The notes beneath the pieces were generated by a model that saw only the letters and a list, made by a program, of their open reading frames with translations, was not told the DNA's origin and made no database searches. Of a DNA stretch of 64,000 nt, positions 11,349 through 21,558 are shown one piece after another. This stretch comes from Aralia elata (lineage: Eukaryota; Streptophyta; Magnoliopsida; Apiales; Araliaceae): contig CM068379.1 of assembly GCA_034770075.1 (NCBI GenBank), positions 13,704,922 to 13,768,921 on the forward strand, given 5' to 3'. Within the stretch, counting starts at the first letter, position 1; every line of letters begins with the position of its first letter. Both the position numbers and the translations under genes were made by a program.

Positions 11349-12666
11349 ATGACATCCAAGCGTCAACGCACATCACGAGCTTCTTCTTCCACATTTGATC
11401 ACTCAAAGTTTGTTAGTGAAGAAGCATCGGAGCGATTTTATGCCTCATTGGTTAACAAAAACTTAATTTCGGAATGAGGTTTGCTGCCACAAGAGTCTAA
11501 TAGGATAGCGATCCGGGTAATGATTCGAGAATGTAGATGGGGAACATTTACTGCTCAACCCGAAGTCGCGGTAGTAGTAATAGTAACCGAATTTTATGCT
11601 AATGTGGTTGAGGCTGTGAACAAGGTAGCTATGGTACAGGGAAAAGCGGTACCGTTTGACAGCAAGGCTATTAATGAATATTATGGCCTGCCATCTATTG
11701 AGAATGATGAGTATACGAAGTATGTTCAGGATGGACCGAACTGGGATGAAGTACTTCAAGGCTTATGCAAACCTGGGACGTAGTGGAGGATTCGAGTAAC
11801 TTCAACAGTTTTTTCCCCCGGAATGCACTGAGCAAATATGGTAAGGCTTGGTTTTATTTCCTTTGTGCTAAATTAATGTCTGCATCTCATGTTTCAGAGG
11901 TAACTAAGGCCAGGGCAGCACTACTGTATGCCATCATCAAGGGAAAAAGTATTGATGTTGGCAAGGTCATCCATAGCTCAATTCTACATGCATTACAGAG
12001 CGGTACATCTAGCGGACTTCCACACCCATCTCTCATATGTGGGTTGTGTAAGAATGTTGGAGTTGTTTGGCAAGCTGATGAGATATTTGAGCAACCAAAG
12101 TTGGTGTTGGACAGCAGCACCATTGACAAGTTTAAGGAACCAATCGGCAGCGGTTCCGACATGCGGGTGGATATAATGTAGATGTTAATGTTGCTGTTGT
12201 TGCTGGTCCGACGGAAGGTGCAGGTCCATCTCATGAGGCCAGTTCATCTCATGGTACGAGACGGGCAGGACGTGGTGCTTCGTTTGATGCTATTTTGGAC
12301 CTGATACTTGCCGAAGTCCGGGCTATATGGAGGACTCAAATGAACTTGGAACGAGGCCAAGATAATATGTTGAGTTTGAATCGCCGACAAGCACGTCATG
12401 TGGATCAGGTAGCGGATCGAGTTGACAACTATGTGAATTACACGAACAACATCATACAAATATTTGTAACTCGCTTTAACATAAACAATCCGGATCCCAT
12501 CCATTTTCCGTCGTCACCGGTGTTTTTCGATAATGCATTCGAGTTAGAGGAGGAGACCAATAGCCTTGCGGATGATGACGATGACGATGCTGATGATGGT
12601 GCTGCTGCTGGTGATGCATCACTTTTTCCAGGGAAGTTTTATTGTATTGCATTGATGGCAATGTAA
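11349..12666 (+). pseudogene. Athila A ORF2 (plant-transposon-type protein, broken)
   Basis: An element-specific protein of about 440 residues and unknown activity. Order along the frame: basic start MTSKRQRTSRASSS; core to about 12110, with VTEFYANVVEAVNKVAMVQG, AINEYYGLPSIENDEYTKYV and YGKAWFYFLCAKLMSASHVS; a linker rich in Gly, Ala and Ser; a helical segment (LERGQDNMLSLNRRQARHVD) that may form a coiled coil; and an acidic tail ADDDDDDADDGAAAGD. Breaks are a TGA at 11475-11477 exactly where B keeps Arg (ERGL), a one-base shift near 11775 and another near 12180. It occupies the place of the env-like ORF of Athila, but I see no signal peptide or membrane segment. It resembles what plant annotations call 'putative plant transposon protein'; family membership was not tested. 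Confidence 0.75.
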
Positions 12667-13606
12667 TATTTAAATTTGGGGGGTTGATTTGATACTTTTT
12701 GTTTAATTTATTGGTTTTGTTGGTTTATTAAAGACTTATTTAATTATTTGCATGGTTATTTATTTTGTTAATTAGGATTGCATCATTACATAAAAAAATA
12801 AGCAGTGAATCTTTGGAATAGCCAGTGATAAGATATGATTAAATGTGTTAGCAGGATAAAAAACTTTTGAACCTTGTGATAAGCTTTTAAATCATATTAG
12901 AAGTCGATTTTGCGTAGTTATGATCCCTATTATTCTGAGCACTTTAATCCTACCAAGAGTAATTGTATTTTAAGGCGAGTATAGTTTGAAACCTTGGTAT
13001 GAGATATTGTCACGAGTTATGATTATATTGCGGTAGTGAATTGTTTAAGTTTGCGGGATAAAAAAATGCTATGCATCCTAGAGCTAAGATATATGGTGGA
13101 GTGAATTGAGCTTAAAAGAGCACTCCTTGAAAATGAAATAAGGCGAGATGGAGCGTAAAACGCACTCGTCATGCATGTGAGAAGGAGCGTAAAATGCACT
13201 CACATTGAGGAATAAGAATGAAAATGCATCTAGGGGGAATAGTAGAATATTAAAAAGAATTGTAGTCTCTTGACTTGAGCAATGATTACCCTGGTTGAGA
13301 TTATTGTTGTAATATGTCTTAGGGCTTGATGACTTCTTCATACCATGTGTTCGTAATATAGTCCTTTTAAGGTCTGATTGATTTGGTGGAGATTGCCCAC
13401 ACACACACACTATGTGATTGTAACTATTATGAATTGATGACTAATTGATTGATGAGCTTATACAGGGTTTAACTGTTGTAGGTGATGATTGTATGATCTT
13501 GGAGGCTATGAATTGATTCATGATTATCTTAGGAATAGGTTGCATACTTTAATTTTTGAGGATTATTTATTTGTTTTAAGTTTTGCTTGAAGACGAGTAA
13601 AGATTC
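12667..13606 (+). other. Athila A 3' untranslated region with PPT-like and hairpin motifs
   Basis: Noncoding. An internal PPT-like aaatttgggggg lies at 12672-12683. The motif GAGCGTAAAACGCACTC lies at 13151-13167, with a variant at 13185-13201; its core GCGT-AAA-ACGC can fold as a small hairpin and is repeated exactly in Athila B at 42465-42481. A CA-repeat is at 13398-13410, and B has one at the matching place (42645-42660). Confidence 0.6.
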
Positions 13607-13621
13607 AAGTTTGGGGGTATT
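13607..13621 (+). promoter_or_regulatory. Athila A polypurine tract
   Basis: aagtttgggggtatt lies directly before the 3' LTR start TGATGAATAG at 13622 and would prime plus-strand DNA synthesis. Confidence 0.75.
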
Positions 13622-15119
13622 TGATGAATAGATTTTATATCTATTAATTGGGTATGTTTGACTTGATTATTTTGCTTTACTAGAGAGGTTTTGATAGTAT
13701 TTTATTGCATTTTAGTATTTTTTGTGAATAATTGATTTCAACCTATGTTGGTGTAAATAGACAAAATTATTGCAAGTTTAGCCTTAAATTGTTGCTACAG
13801 GTAAAAATGATTGTTTGGCGAAAGTTAAACATTGAACATATATATGTAGCTAGGATTCATGTGGAAGATTGGGGAAAGCAGGAGCACAAAGGAAGAATTG
13901 AAGGCTGGCCATGGACCAAGGGTCGTGGCTTGCACAAGCAAGGGGCCAAGGCGCGCAGTTTAAAGAATAAGAGCCGCGGCGCACCAAATAAGAGCCGCGA
14001 TGCAGGAGAATACAAAGGTATGAGCCGCAACGCAAGAATTCAAGAGCCGCGACACTTGAAAGCGGAGACTGGTGCGCGCGTGCGTTGAATTGGATTCTTT
14101 TGGCTAGGATTTAATTTATGTTACACTTATCGTGTATGGGTTGAAACTTATCAGTAGTTAGTAATAGACTAATATATTGAGGGTTTATACTTATTCATTT
14201 TTATTATCATTCAATATTTAGTTGTATTCAGTACGTAAGAAAATAAGGGTTTCGTCAGAGCTTTATTCCAGAGGAGAATTGGAGCTTAGGAACGAAGACT
14301 TTATTTGAAAGAGTTTATTTCTTCTCTTCTATTACTTTATTTTGTAATCTAGAATGACTTTTGATAAATCATTGATATTTTTTACTTTTATTATGAACTA
14401 ATTTCCTTAGTTAAGGATTCAATAGAACCCATGGTGATTTTATTTAATATTTATTAATTCTTATATTTAAATTGATTATGAATTGAATTATTTATTATAA
14501 CTTGTTTTGTTTTGTCATAATCATTTGATCAACAACTATTAGATGGATTTAGATGAAATTTGACGATAGATTCAAAGTTAAGATCTGGGTATAATAACTT
14601 ATGATTAGTAATTCTTTTCAGTAATAATGATTGCTAATTGAATGCTAATTTTGTAGACAAGATATGAATATACCTGAATACCGCAAGCAACAGGTGGAAA
14701 ATGAATCTTAATGAATTTATTATTATTGTTTTTCATAGGAATATAAGGAAATTGGTAATAATAGGTATGCTATATAATTATTCGAACGGAGGTTATATTA
14801 ATTATTAGTGATTTTCCGTTGACAATTCTAATTAGTCAATTTAATAAAAGAATGATAGTATTATTTGAATGATTCATTGGGGGAAATTGATTCCTTAACC
14901 TTTTTATTCATTGATTTAATATTTCAGTAGTTGGTAAATTAGTTGATTCACTCATTTGTTATCCAAATTATCTAGATTAAATTAATTGATGCATAATTAG
15001 TGTTTAGAATTAATGAGGTTATTATTCGCTCCTCGTGGGATTGACAGTCCTTATCATTTTATTACTTAGTTGACCGTGTATACTTGCACGTAAATTGCTA
15101 GTGTAGAAATAACTCAATA
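13622..15119 (+). repeat. Athila A 3' LTR
   Basis: A 1498-base LTR starting TGATGAATAGATTTT and ending aactcaata (CA decayed to TA), followed by the duplicated ccaat at 15120-15124. It aligns over its length with the 5' LTR and carries the uninterrupted version of the site where the 3210-6737 solo LTR landed. GC-rich agccgcggcgc words lie at 13915-14085. The ORF at 13732-14088 is LTR sequence without recognisable protein. Confidence 0.85.
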
Positions 15120-15124
15120 CCAAT

Positions 15125-15850
15125 GTTTGACTTTTATTAATTTATTCTCCTATTGATTATGGTTGATTATATGTGAATTGTTCGTCATATTTTGTGCTTC
15201 ATGAATGATTGTCCTGCTAGTAATTATATGGGATAACCTATATGAATTCAGGAGATGAAGTATATGTTTAGATCTGAATATGATGACATGCAAAAGTTAT
15301 TCTTCTTAGAGTAATTAACGAGATTTGTATATAGGATAGGAATATACCTATATGGTGACATGTGTCAAGTTACTTGTTCAAAAGATCGAGTAGTTTGCTA
15401 GTGTTTATGATATGAATATACTTAAATACCATATGTAACCAAATTGGGAAAATGTTCTTAATGAATTTATTCATAGTTATTTTGCATAGGGATATAGTGA
15501 AATAATATGAACGAATATGTTATATAATTACTTGGGATAAAGTTATATGGATAATTACGTATTCTTGGCTAACAATTTATTATGATTGATTAGTTGATAA
15601 GAGAATAAAATGATTGAAGTAAAACATTAAGGGAAATTGTAATCTTATACTTTTAATCTATTAATATCTTTGTTAATTTGTTAATTTCCTAATTTCGATT
15701 GTTTAAATAAAATTGAGTCGATTAAGAATTAGTAATTAGAGTAATTAATTGTTACTATTTCTCGTGGGTTTGACACTCTCTTATCACTTTATTACTTGTT
15801 GACCGTGTATACTTGCACGTACGTATTTATTGATTGCAAAATCAACCAAC
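15125..15850 (+). repeat. Athila C 3' LTR, right segment
   Basis: Continues the LTR cut at 2835. It ends with the Athila-type stretch ctcgtgggtttgacactctc, then gaccgtgtatacttgcacgt, which matches the ends of the A and B LTRs. The exact end is between 15848 and 15851, where the minus-strand ORF2 frame of Athila D begins. So Athila C was inserted into D. Confidence 0.7.
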
Positions 15851-15851
15851 A

Positions 15852-16283
15852 CCTACATAGGGTCTTAATCACCTAATCCAAGTCGAGGTCCTCAGTCATG
15901 TATTTCGTAAACTCTTCATTAGCCGACATGTCTTCTATTTGATAATAGGCATTGATGCTTTGTTTGTCAAATGACACCGATTTGCCCTGAACTTGAACCA
16001 CATAGTCTTGGGCCTCCTTTGCGTTGACATAGAATTATTTCACAATTAAAATTACCGCGGTCGTTAGTTGTTTAGTGAATTCTAGCCAACCCCGCTCAAT
16101 AATCATGGCAGCCAAGCAACCACTTTGAGTATCATGTGGCTTGAGGCCTCATTCGGGAATTAAAGCTTTACTACCTATTAGCACATTGTAATACCTGTCC
16201 AAAGTCACTCCACTAATAAACCGCTTCTTATCATAGGCTTTGGAGGGTTTAGAGCTCTTACCTCGTTGACGCTTGGAAGACAT
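15852..16283 (-). pseudogene. Athila D ORF2 (5' part)
   Basis: The ATG at 16283 gives MSSKRQRGKSSKPSKAYDKK, the same basic start as A (MTSKRQRTSR) and B (MVSKR, stop, RGES). The frame stops at 16149-16151 at the same Arg codon that is a stop in A: ALIPE then TGA then GLKPHD. Beyond it, the same protein is readable as EAQDYVVQVQGKSVSFDKQS, INAYYQIEDMSANEEFTKYM and VIKTLCR, matching the A and B cores. It is then cut at about 15852 by the Athila C LTR, so the helical and acidic parts are lost. The function of this protein family is unknown. Confidence 0.7.
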
Positions 16284-17145
16284 GATTGATAAATTATGTA
16301 AAACAAACACAACAAGAAGCAAAGAGAACAACTGCTTATACAGACCACAATCAACACCAATAATGTTCCTCACCTATTCACCTAAGCTACCAAAACACAA
16401 TAGGCACAACTTACACTCCAAAAATCACCACAATTGACACCAATAGAAAAACCCCAAAACATAATTGAACTTTATAGGATAATAAGGGCTTACCTGGAAA
16501 AGAGAAGCAATTTCAGTAGATGATGTTGATGTTGAAGCTTGTTTCCTTTGATTTCGAATGATTCCGATGGATGCAAGTGATGTTTGAAGTTTGTATGTAT
16601 GGGAGATTTGGATATTGAATAAAATTAGGAATTGTTGGAGTTGGATTGGGAGAGGAGACTTAGGGCTTGAAGTTGATTAGAAGTAGGATTTGAAGTTTTC
16701 CCCAATTTTCTCTCGCTGCTGTAGCTTTATGTTTTCAATCTGGGCATGCAGCGCCGCGATGCCAAATTCCAGCGCTACAGCGCTTGGGTAGCAGAATGTC
16801 AAATGGGTGTCAGCGTTGCAATGCCCAAGGTCAGCGCTTAGGCGCTTGAGCCCCAGTATGCTTGGCCACGTGCACCAGCGCCCTGCTACTGCACAACGCA
16901 CTTGGCTACGCCTTAACTGGCCTTAGCTGCAGTTTGGCGTTCGTGCTCACTTCTGTTTTGTTTGATATTTGTGAAAGCATTTGACATAAGTAATTAAAAA
17001 CCTATTAAATGAAGACAAATCTTGCAAAATAAATTAAAGAACCACAAATTTTATATTATTTTTTTAAAAAAGCATAACATAACATAATAAAAAAACCTAG
17101 TTTAGCTAATATGCAATTAACTAAAACAAAATAAAAGTTAAACTT
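16284..17145 (-). other. Athila D leader of ORF2 with GC-rich array and candidate splice donor
   Basis: Noncoding. Read on the minus strand, a GC-rich array with agcgctgtagcgctgg and gcgctgcatgcc words (16740-16900) is followed by a pyrimidine-rich stretch (about 16680-16560), a near-consensus 5' splice site CAG|GTAAG at about 16494/16493, and then ORF2. A candidate acceptor (ataagcag) is near 16335. This matches the order in A and B. Confidence 0.5.
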
Positions 17146-17253
17146 GGGTTGCCTCCCAATTAGCGTTTGTTTTGTAGTCTTCAGCCTGACTTCTTCCTTT
17201 TTTATCCTGGATCGGCTAGGGTGGTTAAGGTCTCTTGGCGATTAGTTTTGCCC

Positions 17254-17885
17254 CTAGTCGTGCTTAAATCTTTGCCTTTTCACTTTGCCTGTCCACTTCG
17301 AGTCAGCTTCTTGGTATAGTATTGCTCCATGTAGGAACACCTTGGTTTTCTCCATATAAAATTTGGCATTCTTGAAAGGGTCAGAAATACAGCTCCCCAG
17401 AAATACATCTTTGACCACACCGTCCATTACGTCAATCCGATAGCATTCCTCAACATCACTCAGCAATTTCATTGCCTTAGACACATTAAACGTTACCTCT
17501 CGATTGTGGACTCTCATGGTAAGCTCGCCTTTTTGCACATCAGTGAGCGTTATCTCTCGGTCTTCTTCAAATTCAAGAACCATAAATTCTACTAAAAAAA
17601 ATCAACTTATCCACTTTCACCAACACATCTTCTACTATTCCCCTATGTTAAAGTGATTGACCTGTCCGCCAATTGCAAGGTAACATTCGTGGGCTTAACT
17701 TCCTTTAAGCCGAGCTTCTGATAAATTAATAGTGGCATCAAATTTATGCTAGCTCCCAAATGATATAGAGCTCTATTGACGAAATGACTACCAATTGTGC
17801 TTGGAATAGTAAAGCTTCCTGGATCCTTAAGTTTTGGTGGTAGTTTCCTGTGGAGTATTACACTGTATTCTTCTGTAAGAGCCAC
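17254..17885 (-). pseudogene. Athila D aspartic protease
   Basis: Retropepsin-like protease in two overlapping pieces. The first (17885-17643) has LPPKLKDPGSFTIPSTIGSH, then LYHLGASINLMPLLIYQKLG; the catalytic Asp of the D-L-G site is replaced by His (YHLGAS). The second (17583-17254) has EFEEDREITLTDVQKGELTM and NREVTFNVSKAMKLLSDVEE, with the ILGRPFL core lost. So it is degenerate at the active site as well as in frame. The protease is followed by the GGGAGGCAACCC box rather than by RT. Confidence 0.75.
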
Positions 17886-18275
17886 TATTTCAAATTCACA
17901 GAGCTTCCTTTTCTTGGTCCTTCATGAACTTCATGTAGCTAGGCATTTGTTCCGATGCTTCGGCGCACAGGATATTGATATGTAGCTTTTTGAACACCTC
18001 CAAGAACTTAGAGAACTGTTTTTCCAACTTCTGTTTTGGAAATGCTGTGGAAAAGGCACTAGGGGCATAATCGGAATCTTACTGCCATTAGAGCTCAACG
18101 CTGGATCTTTCCCTGCCTTCTTTTCCTGTTCTCCGCTCTTTTTATTATTCTTTTCAGCATCAATATCTTCTTCCCTAACAGTTTGTGACTTTGGTGTGGG
18201 TACTCCAACAGTTTCGTTTAGCTCCTTACCACTGTGAAGTGTAATTGCGTTGCAATACTCCTTGCCTTCCCTCTC
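17886..18275 (-). pseudogene. Athila D gag C-terminal fragment
   Basis: Minus-strand translation gives EYCNAITLHSGKELNETVG (typical late Athila gag text), a Lys/Glu-rich segment and KLEKQFSKFLEVFKKLHINI, joined to protease through AEASEQMPSYMKFMKD. It matches A (9370-9714) and B (38520-38900). The N-terminal gag is missing because the sequence passes into copia RT at about 18275. Confidence 0.7.
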
Positions 18276-18457
18276 TCCACCTTGCCGTCCGCTCCAGTCT
18301 TTCTCTTAAAGACCCATATGCACCCAATGGGCTTAATGCCCTTAGGTAGTGAAACTAAAGTCCATACTTGGTTTTCATACATGGAGTCTATCTTATATTT
18401 CATGGCTTTTAGCCATTTCTCTAAGTCTTTACTACTCATAGCATGTTCGTAATTCAA
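18276..18457 (-). pseudogene. Copia reverse transcriptase, N-terminal fragment
   Basis: The translation MSSKDLEKWLKAMKYKIDSM then NQVWTLVSLPKGIKPIGCIW and VFKRKTGADGKVE is the conserved start of copia RT. Everything after KVE is gone; the downstream residues belong to Athila D gag. The catalytic YxDD region is absent. Confidence 0.85.
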
Positions 18458-18556
18458 TGGATCATCATAGTTTATGATGCGTACCTCATCATCATCCTCT
18501 ATGATGAATTCATACCTATCAGGTATCTTCGGTACTCTTCCAGATTTATGAATAGG

Positions 18557-19300
18557 TTATGGTATAGTAGGTTTTTCTACTTGGACAGGTTCATTCACTT
18601 GACCTTTAGTGGTTTGCGGTTTTTGAATTTCTTCAAAATCTATTTTCCTCCCACTAGGCCCTTCAAGGATAAACTCATCTTCCAAGAAGGTAGCATGTTT
18701 CACAACAAACACCTTTTGCTCAGTAGGATTATAAAAATAGTATCCTAAACTTTCTTTAGGATATCCCACAAATTTGCACTTATCAGATCTTGTCCCAAGC
18801 TTATCATTTTGAAACTTTTTCACATAAGTTGGACATCCCCAAGTTTTAACATGCTTAAGGCTAGGTTTTCTCCCTGTCCATAACTGGTATGGAGTCTTAG
18901 GGACGGACTTCGAAGGAACCTTATTTAGTAGATATATAGCCGTCTCTAGGGCATAACCGCAAAAGGATACTAGAAGGTCGGTAAAACTCATCATGGAATA
19001 AACCATATCTAATAAGGTTCGATTTCTTCGTTTAAATACACCATTCAATTATGGCGTTCCTGGTGGAGTCTATTGTGAGATTATACCATTTTCTTTGAGA
19101 AAATTCAGAAACTCATTGGTTAAGTATTCCCCTTCTCGATCCGATCGAAGAATCTTAATACTCTTTCTAGTTTGCTTCTCTACTTCACTTCTGAATTCTT
19201 TGAACTTTTCAAACGATTCAGATTTGTATTTCTCCAAATATACATATCCAAATCTTGAATGATCATCAGTGAAAGTATTAAAATAAGAATACCCTCCTCA
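18557..19300 (-). pseudogene. Copia integrase
   Basis: The C-terminal part is open at 19048-18557: NRTLLDMVYSMMSFTDLLVS, ETAIYLLNKVPSKSVPKTPY, QLWTGRKPSLKHVKTWGCPT and KCKFVGYPKESLGYYFYNP, standard copia integrase core end and GKGY-like region. The segment 19300-19049 also encodes integrase core in a broken frame, with a stop at the end of the expected NG.PE region. The product would insert the cDNA into chromosomes, but this copy cannot be translated in full. Confidence 0.8.
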
Positions 19301-19927
19301 TGCAGTCGTTGCCATAGGTCCACATACGTCTATGTGTACCAACGCCAACAACTCTATAACTCTTTCTCCCTTTCCACTAAAAGGAGATTTGATCATTTTA
19401 CCCATAAGACAAGATTCACAAGTTGGATATGATTCGTAATCAGATAGCTCTAAAAGCCTATCTTTATGCAACTTGGTTAATCTTGTTTCATTAATATGAC
19501 CGAGTCTACAGTGCCACATAAATGTATAATTAACATCATCTCTTTTTCTTTTCTTAGTTTGTTCAATTTGAAATATATTTTCATGCAAGTCAAGTATGTA
19601 AAGTTCATTCAGTAAATTGCCAACACCATATAAAACATTTTTATTATAAATAGAACAACTGTAGTTCTTTATTATAATATCAAAACCATCCATATCCAAT
19701 ATAGAAATTGAAATAATGTTTCTTATAAGTGTTGGAACATAATAACACTTATTTAAACTAATGGACTTGCTCGTAGGCAGTGCTAAACAATAAGTTCCTA
19801 CGGCTAATGCAACAACCTTTGCTCCATTTCCCACTCGTAGAATGACTTCATCTTTGTTCAGCTTTCTACTTCTGCTTAGTCCCTGCATAGTGTTACATAT
19901 GTGAGAACCACAATCGGTATCCAATAC
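19298..19927 (-). pseudogene. Copia protease and pre-integrase domain
   Basis: A 208-codon open stretch. It starts in the protease with MDTDCGSHICNTMQGL; the usual catalytic D-T-G reads D-T-D, so Gly is lost. It continues through VGNGAKVVALAVGTYCLALP and CYYVPTLIRNIISISILDMD, then the pre-integrase zinc module WHCRLGHINETRLTKLHKD and CESCLMGKMIKSPFSGKGER, ending LALVHIDVCGPM at the start of the integrase core. Confidence 0.85.
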
Positions 19928-20011
19928 CCAAGTAGAATTCTGACTTTCAAAAATATTAATTTCAATTACGAATAAACCTTGATCGGAAGTCGAAACTTCT
20001 CCAAGCTTCTT

Positions 20012-20821
20012 CTACTTTTGATCCGCAAGATAATCCTTGCAGTTCATTTTCCAGTGACCCGACTTATTGCAATGGTAGCAAATTCCTTTGCTTAGCTTTC
20101 TTATTATCCTTAACTTTTGCCTTGCCCTTGCCCTTAGCCTTCTTCTTTTTCTTATTTTCAGAACATACCTTGGACATCTTCCTTTTCTTGGAAGAATCAT
20201 CCACTAATAAGACTTGGTTCTTGTTGGATGAGAAGTGACCTTCAGCAGTTTTCAGCATGTTAAGTAACTCAGGCAAGCTGACGTCTAACTTATTCCTGTG
20301 AAAATTCACAACAAATTGTAAGAAGGTGTCTGGGAGTGACTGCAAGATCAAATCTTGACTTAACTCCCCATCCATTATGAATCCTAACTGTCCAAGTTGT
20401 TCAATCAGATTAATCATCTTTAGGACATGAGTCTCAACGGTAGTGTCATTGGTCATTCGAGATCAGAAGAGCTCCTTAGATATCTGATATCTATCAGTCT
20501 TACTTTGCTCACCATACAACTCCTTGAGGTGCAGCAATATAGTAAGATCATCCATAGTTTCATGTTAACGCTGAAGCTCGTTACTTATGGATGCGAGCAT
20601 GATGCATTGAGCCAAGATTGCATCATCTTGCCACTTTCTAAAAGTAGTAATCTCTTCCTCAAAACTGTTTCTGCAACAGTTGCAGGGACGGGGAAATTTA
20701 AGACATAAGAAATCTTTTCAGCAGTGAGAACAATTCTCAAATTCCTTAATCAGTCCGTATAATTCGGTTCGATCAGTTTGTTAGCATCAAGTATGCTACG
20801 CAGTGATAATGAGTTTGACAT
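20012..20821 (-). pseudogene. Copia gag with CCHC zinc knuckle
   Basis: It starts at the ATG at 20821 (MSNSLSLRSILDANKLIEPN), typical of copia gag. Codon 26 is a stop where Trp is expected. The capsid part is open at 20456-20064 (VLKMINLIEQLGQLGFIMDG, SLPDTFLQFVVNFHRNKLDV) followed by a Lys-rich stretch. A frameshift near 20100 moves the nucleocapsid knuckle CYHCNKSGHWKMNC into another frame (20200-20012). Nucleocapsid would bind the element RNA. Confidence 0.85.
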
Positions 20822-21504
20822 TTTTTAAAATTCTGCATGTGAAATAAACATCATTTTAACATACATTCATTTTATTAATTACCAAAATAAATTAGGTCTT
20901 CATTTAAATTGGTATCTCCCACTATTTTCATCAAACTATATTACCCTCAATATATAGTTCGACAATCTAATTAAAGATTTGCTAGTGAGAATAAGGATCC
21001 CATTTTAAATGTATATAGCCTTGTGTGTGCACAACAAACTATATATAAATAAATAGGTAGACAACTATTGTCAATTACATCACCATGTAACTCCTTTTAA
21101 TTTTTGTCTCTTAGATTATAATGGTCAAGTGTGTGCACATCCGAACTAAAATAATCTAAGTTAAGTCAGATCCAGCATTTTCATACAAGTGAAGAGAAAA
21201 ATACAGCCCTTGTGTGTGCACAACAAAACGGTAATGTTCAATTCCTTATAAACATCTAATGTAATAAAGCAACATCTTAAATATTTAATACTTGCCTTGT
21301 GTGTGCACAACAAACTCATATTAAATATTTAATACTCTATCTTTTTACCATGATAGAAGGCTACGTTCCATATTCTAAATATCTTTGAACGTTACAACTT
21401 AATATGAGTCCTTTGAGGGGTTTGTTGTAATTAGTCTCATCTTATTTAGCGCTCATGCACTATTATTTAACATGCGAAACATGTTGTATTATATAGTACA
21501 TATA

Positions 21505-21558
<54 letters not shown>

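Larger units (their letters stand above)
2836..15119 (+). mobile_element. Athila A: LTR element with gag-protease and ORF2 but no RT/integrase
   Basis: A complete element in outline: 5' LTR 2836-7879 (holding a 3.5 kb solo LTR), PBS 7885-7902, gag-protease 8009-10149, a GGGAGGCAACCC box at 10352, a GC-rich array, ORF2 11349-12666, PPT 13607-13617 and 3' LTR 13622-15119. The 5-base target duplication ccaat flanks both ends (2831-2835 and 15120-15124). Without the solo LTR it is about 8.75 kb. No RT, RNase H or integrase reading frame lies between protease and ORF2, so it is non-autonomous. Gag and ORF2 both carry stops and frameshifts, so this copy is dead. It is inserted in the LTR of Athila C. 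Confidence 0.85.
15852..18275 (-). mobile_element. Athila D internal fragment (gag C-terminus, protease, box, ORF2 start)
   Basis: On the minus strand the order is gag C-terminus (18275-17886), protease (17885-17254), GGGAGGCAACCC box (17157-17146), GC-rich array, pyrimidine-rich leader and ORF2 (16283 onward). No RT or integrase lies between protease and ORF2, the same layout as A and B. Both LTRs are missing: one side is cut by Athila C, the other by the deletion joining it to the copia element. The ORF2 sequence is clearly diverged from A and B. Confidence 0.75.

Noticed and set aside
11349..12666. ORF2 as a retroviral-type envelope
   Set aside because: No signal peptide or membrane segment is visible in A or B; the ends are basic and acidic.
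16677..16901. 74-codon minus-strand frame
   Set aside because: It is the GC-rich word array of Athila D read as codons, and no such protein is seen in A or B.
21019..21311. CRISPR-like spaced repeats
   Set aside because: Repeats are short and near-palindromic, with four copies of uneven spacing in a copia leader of a plant genome, and no cas genes.
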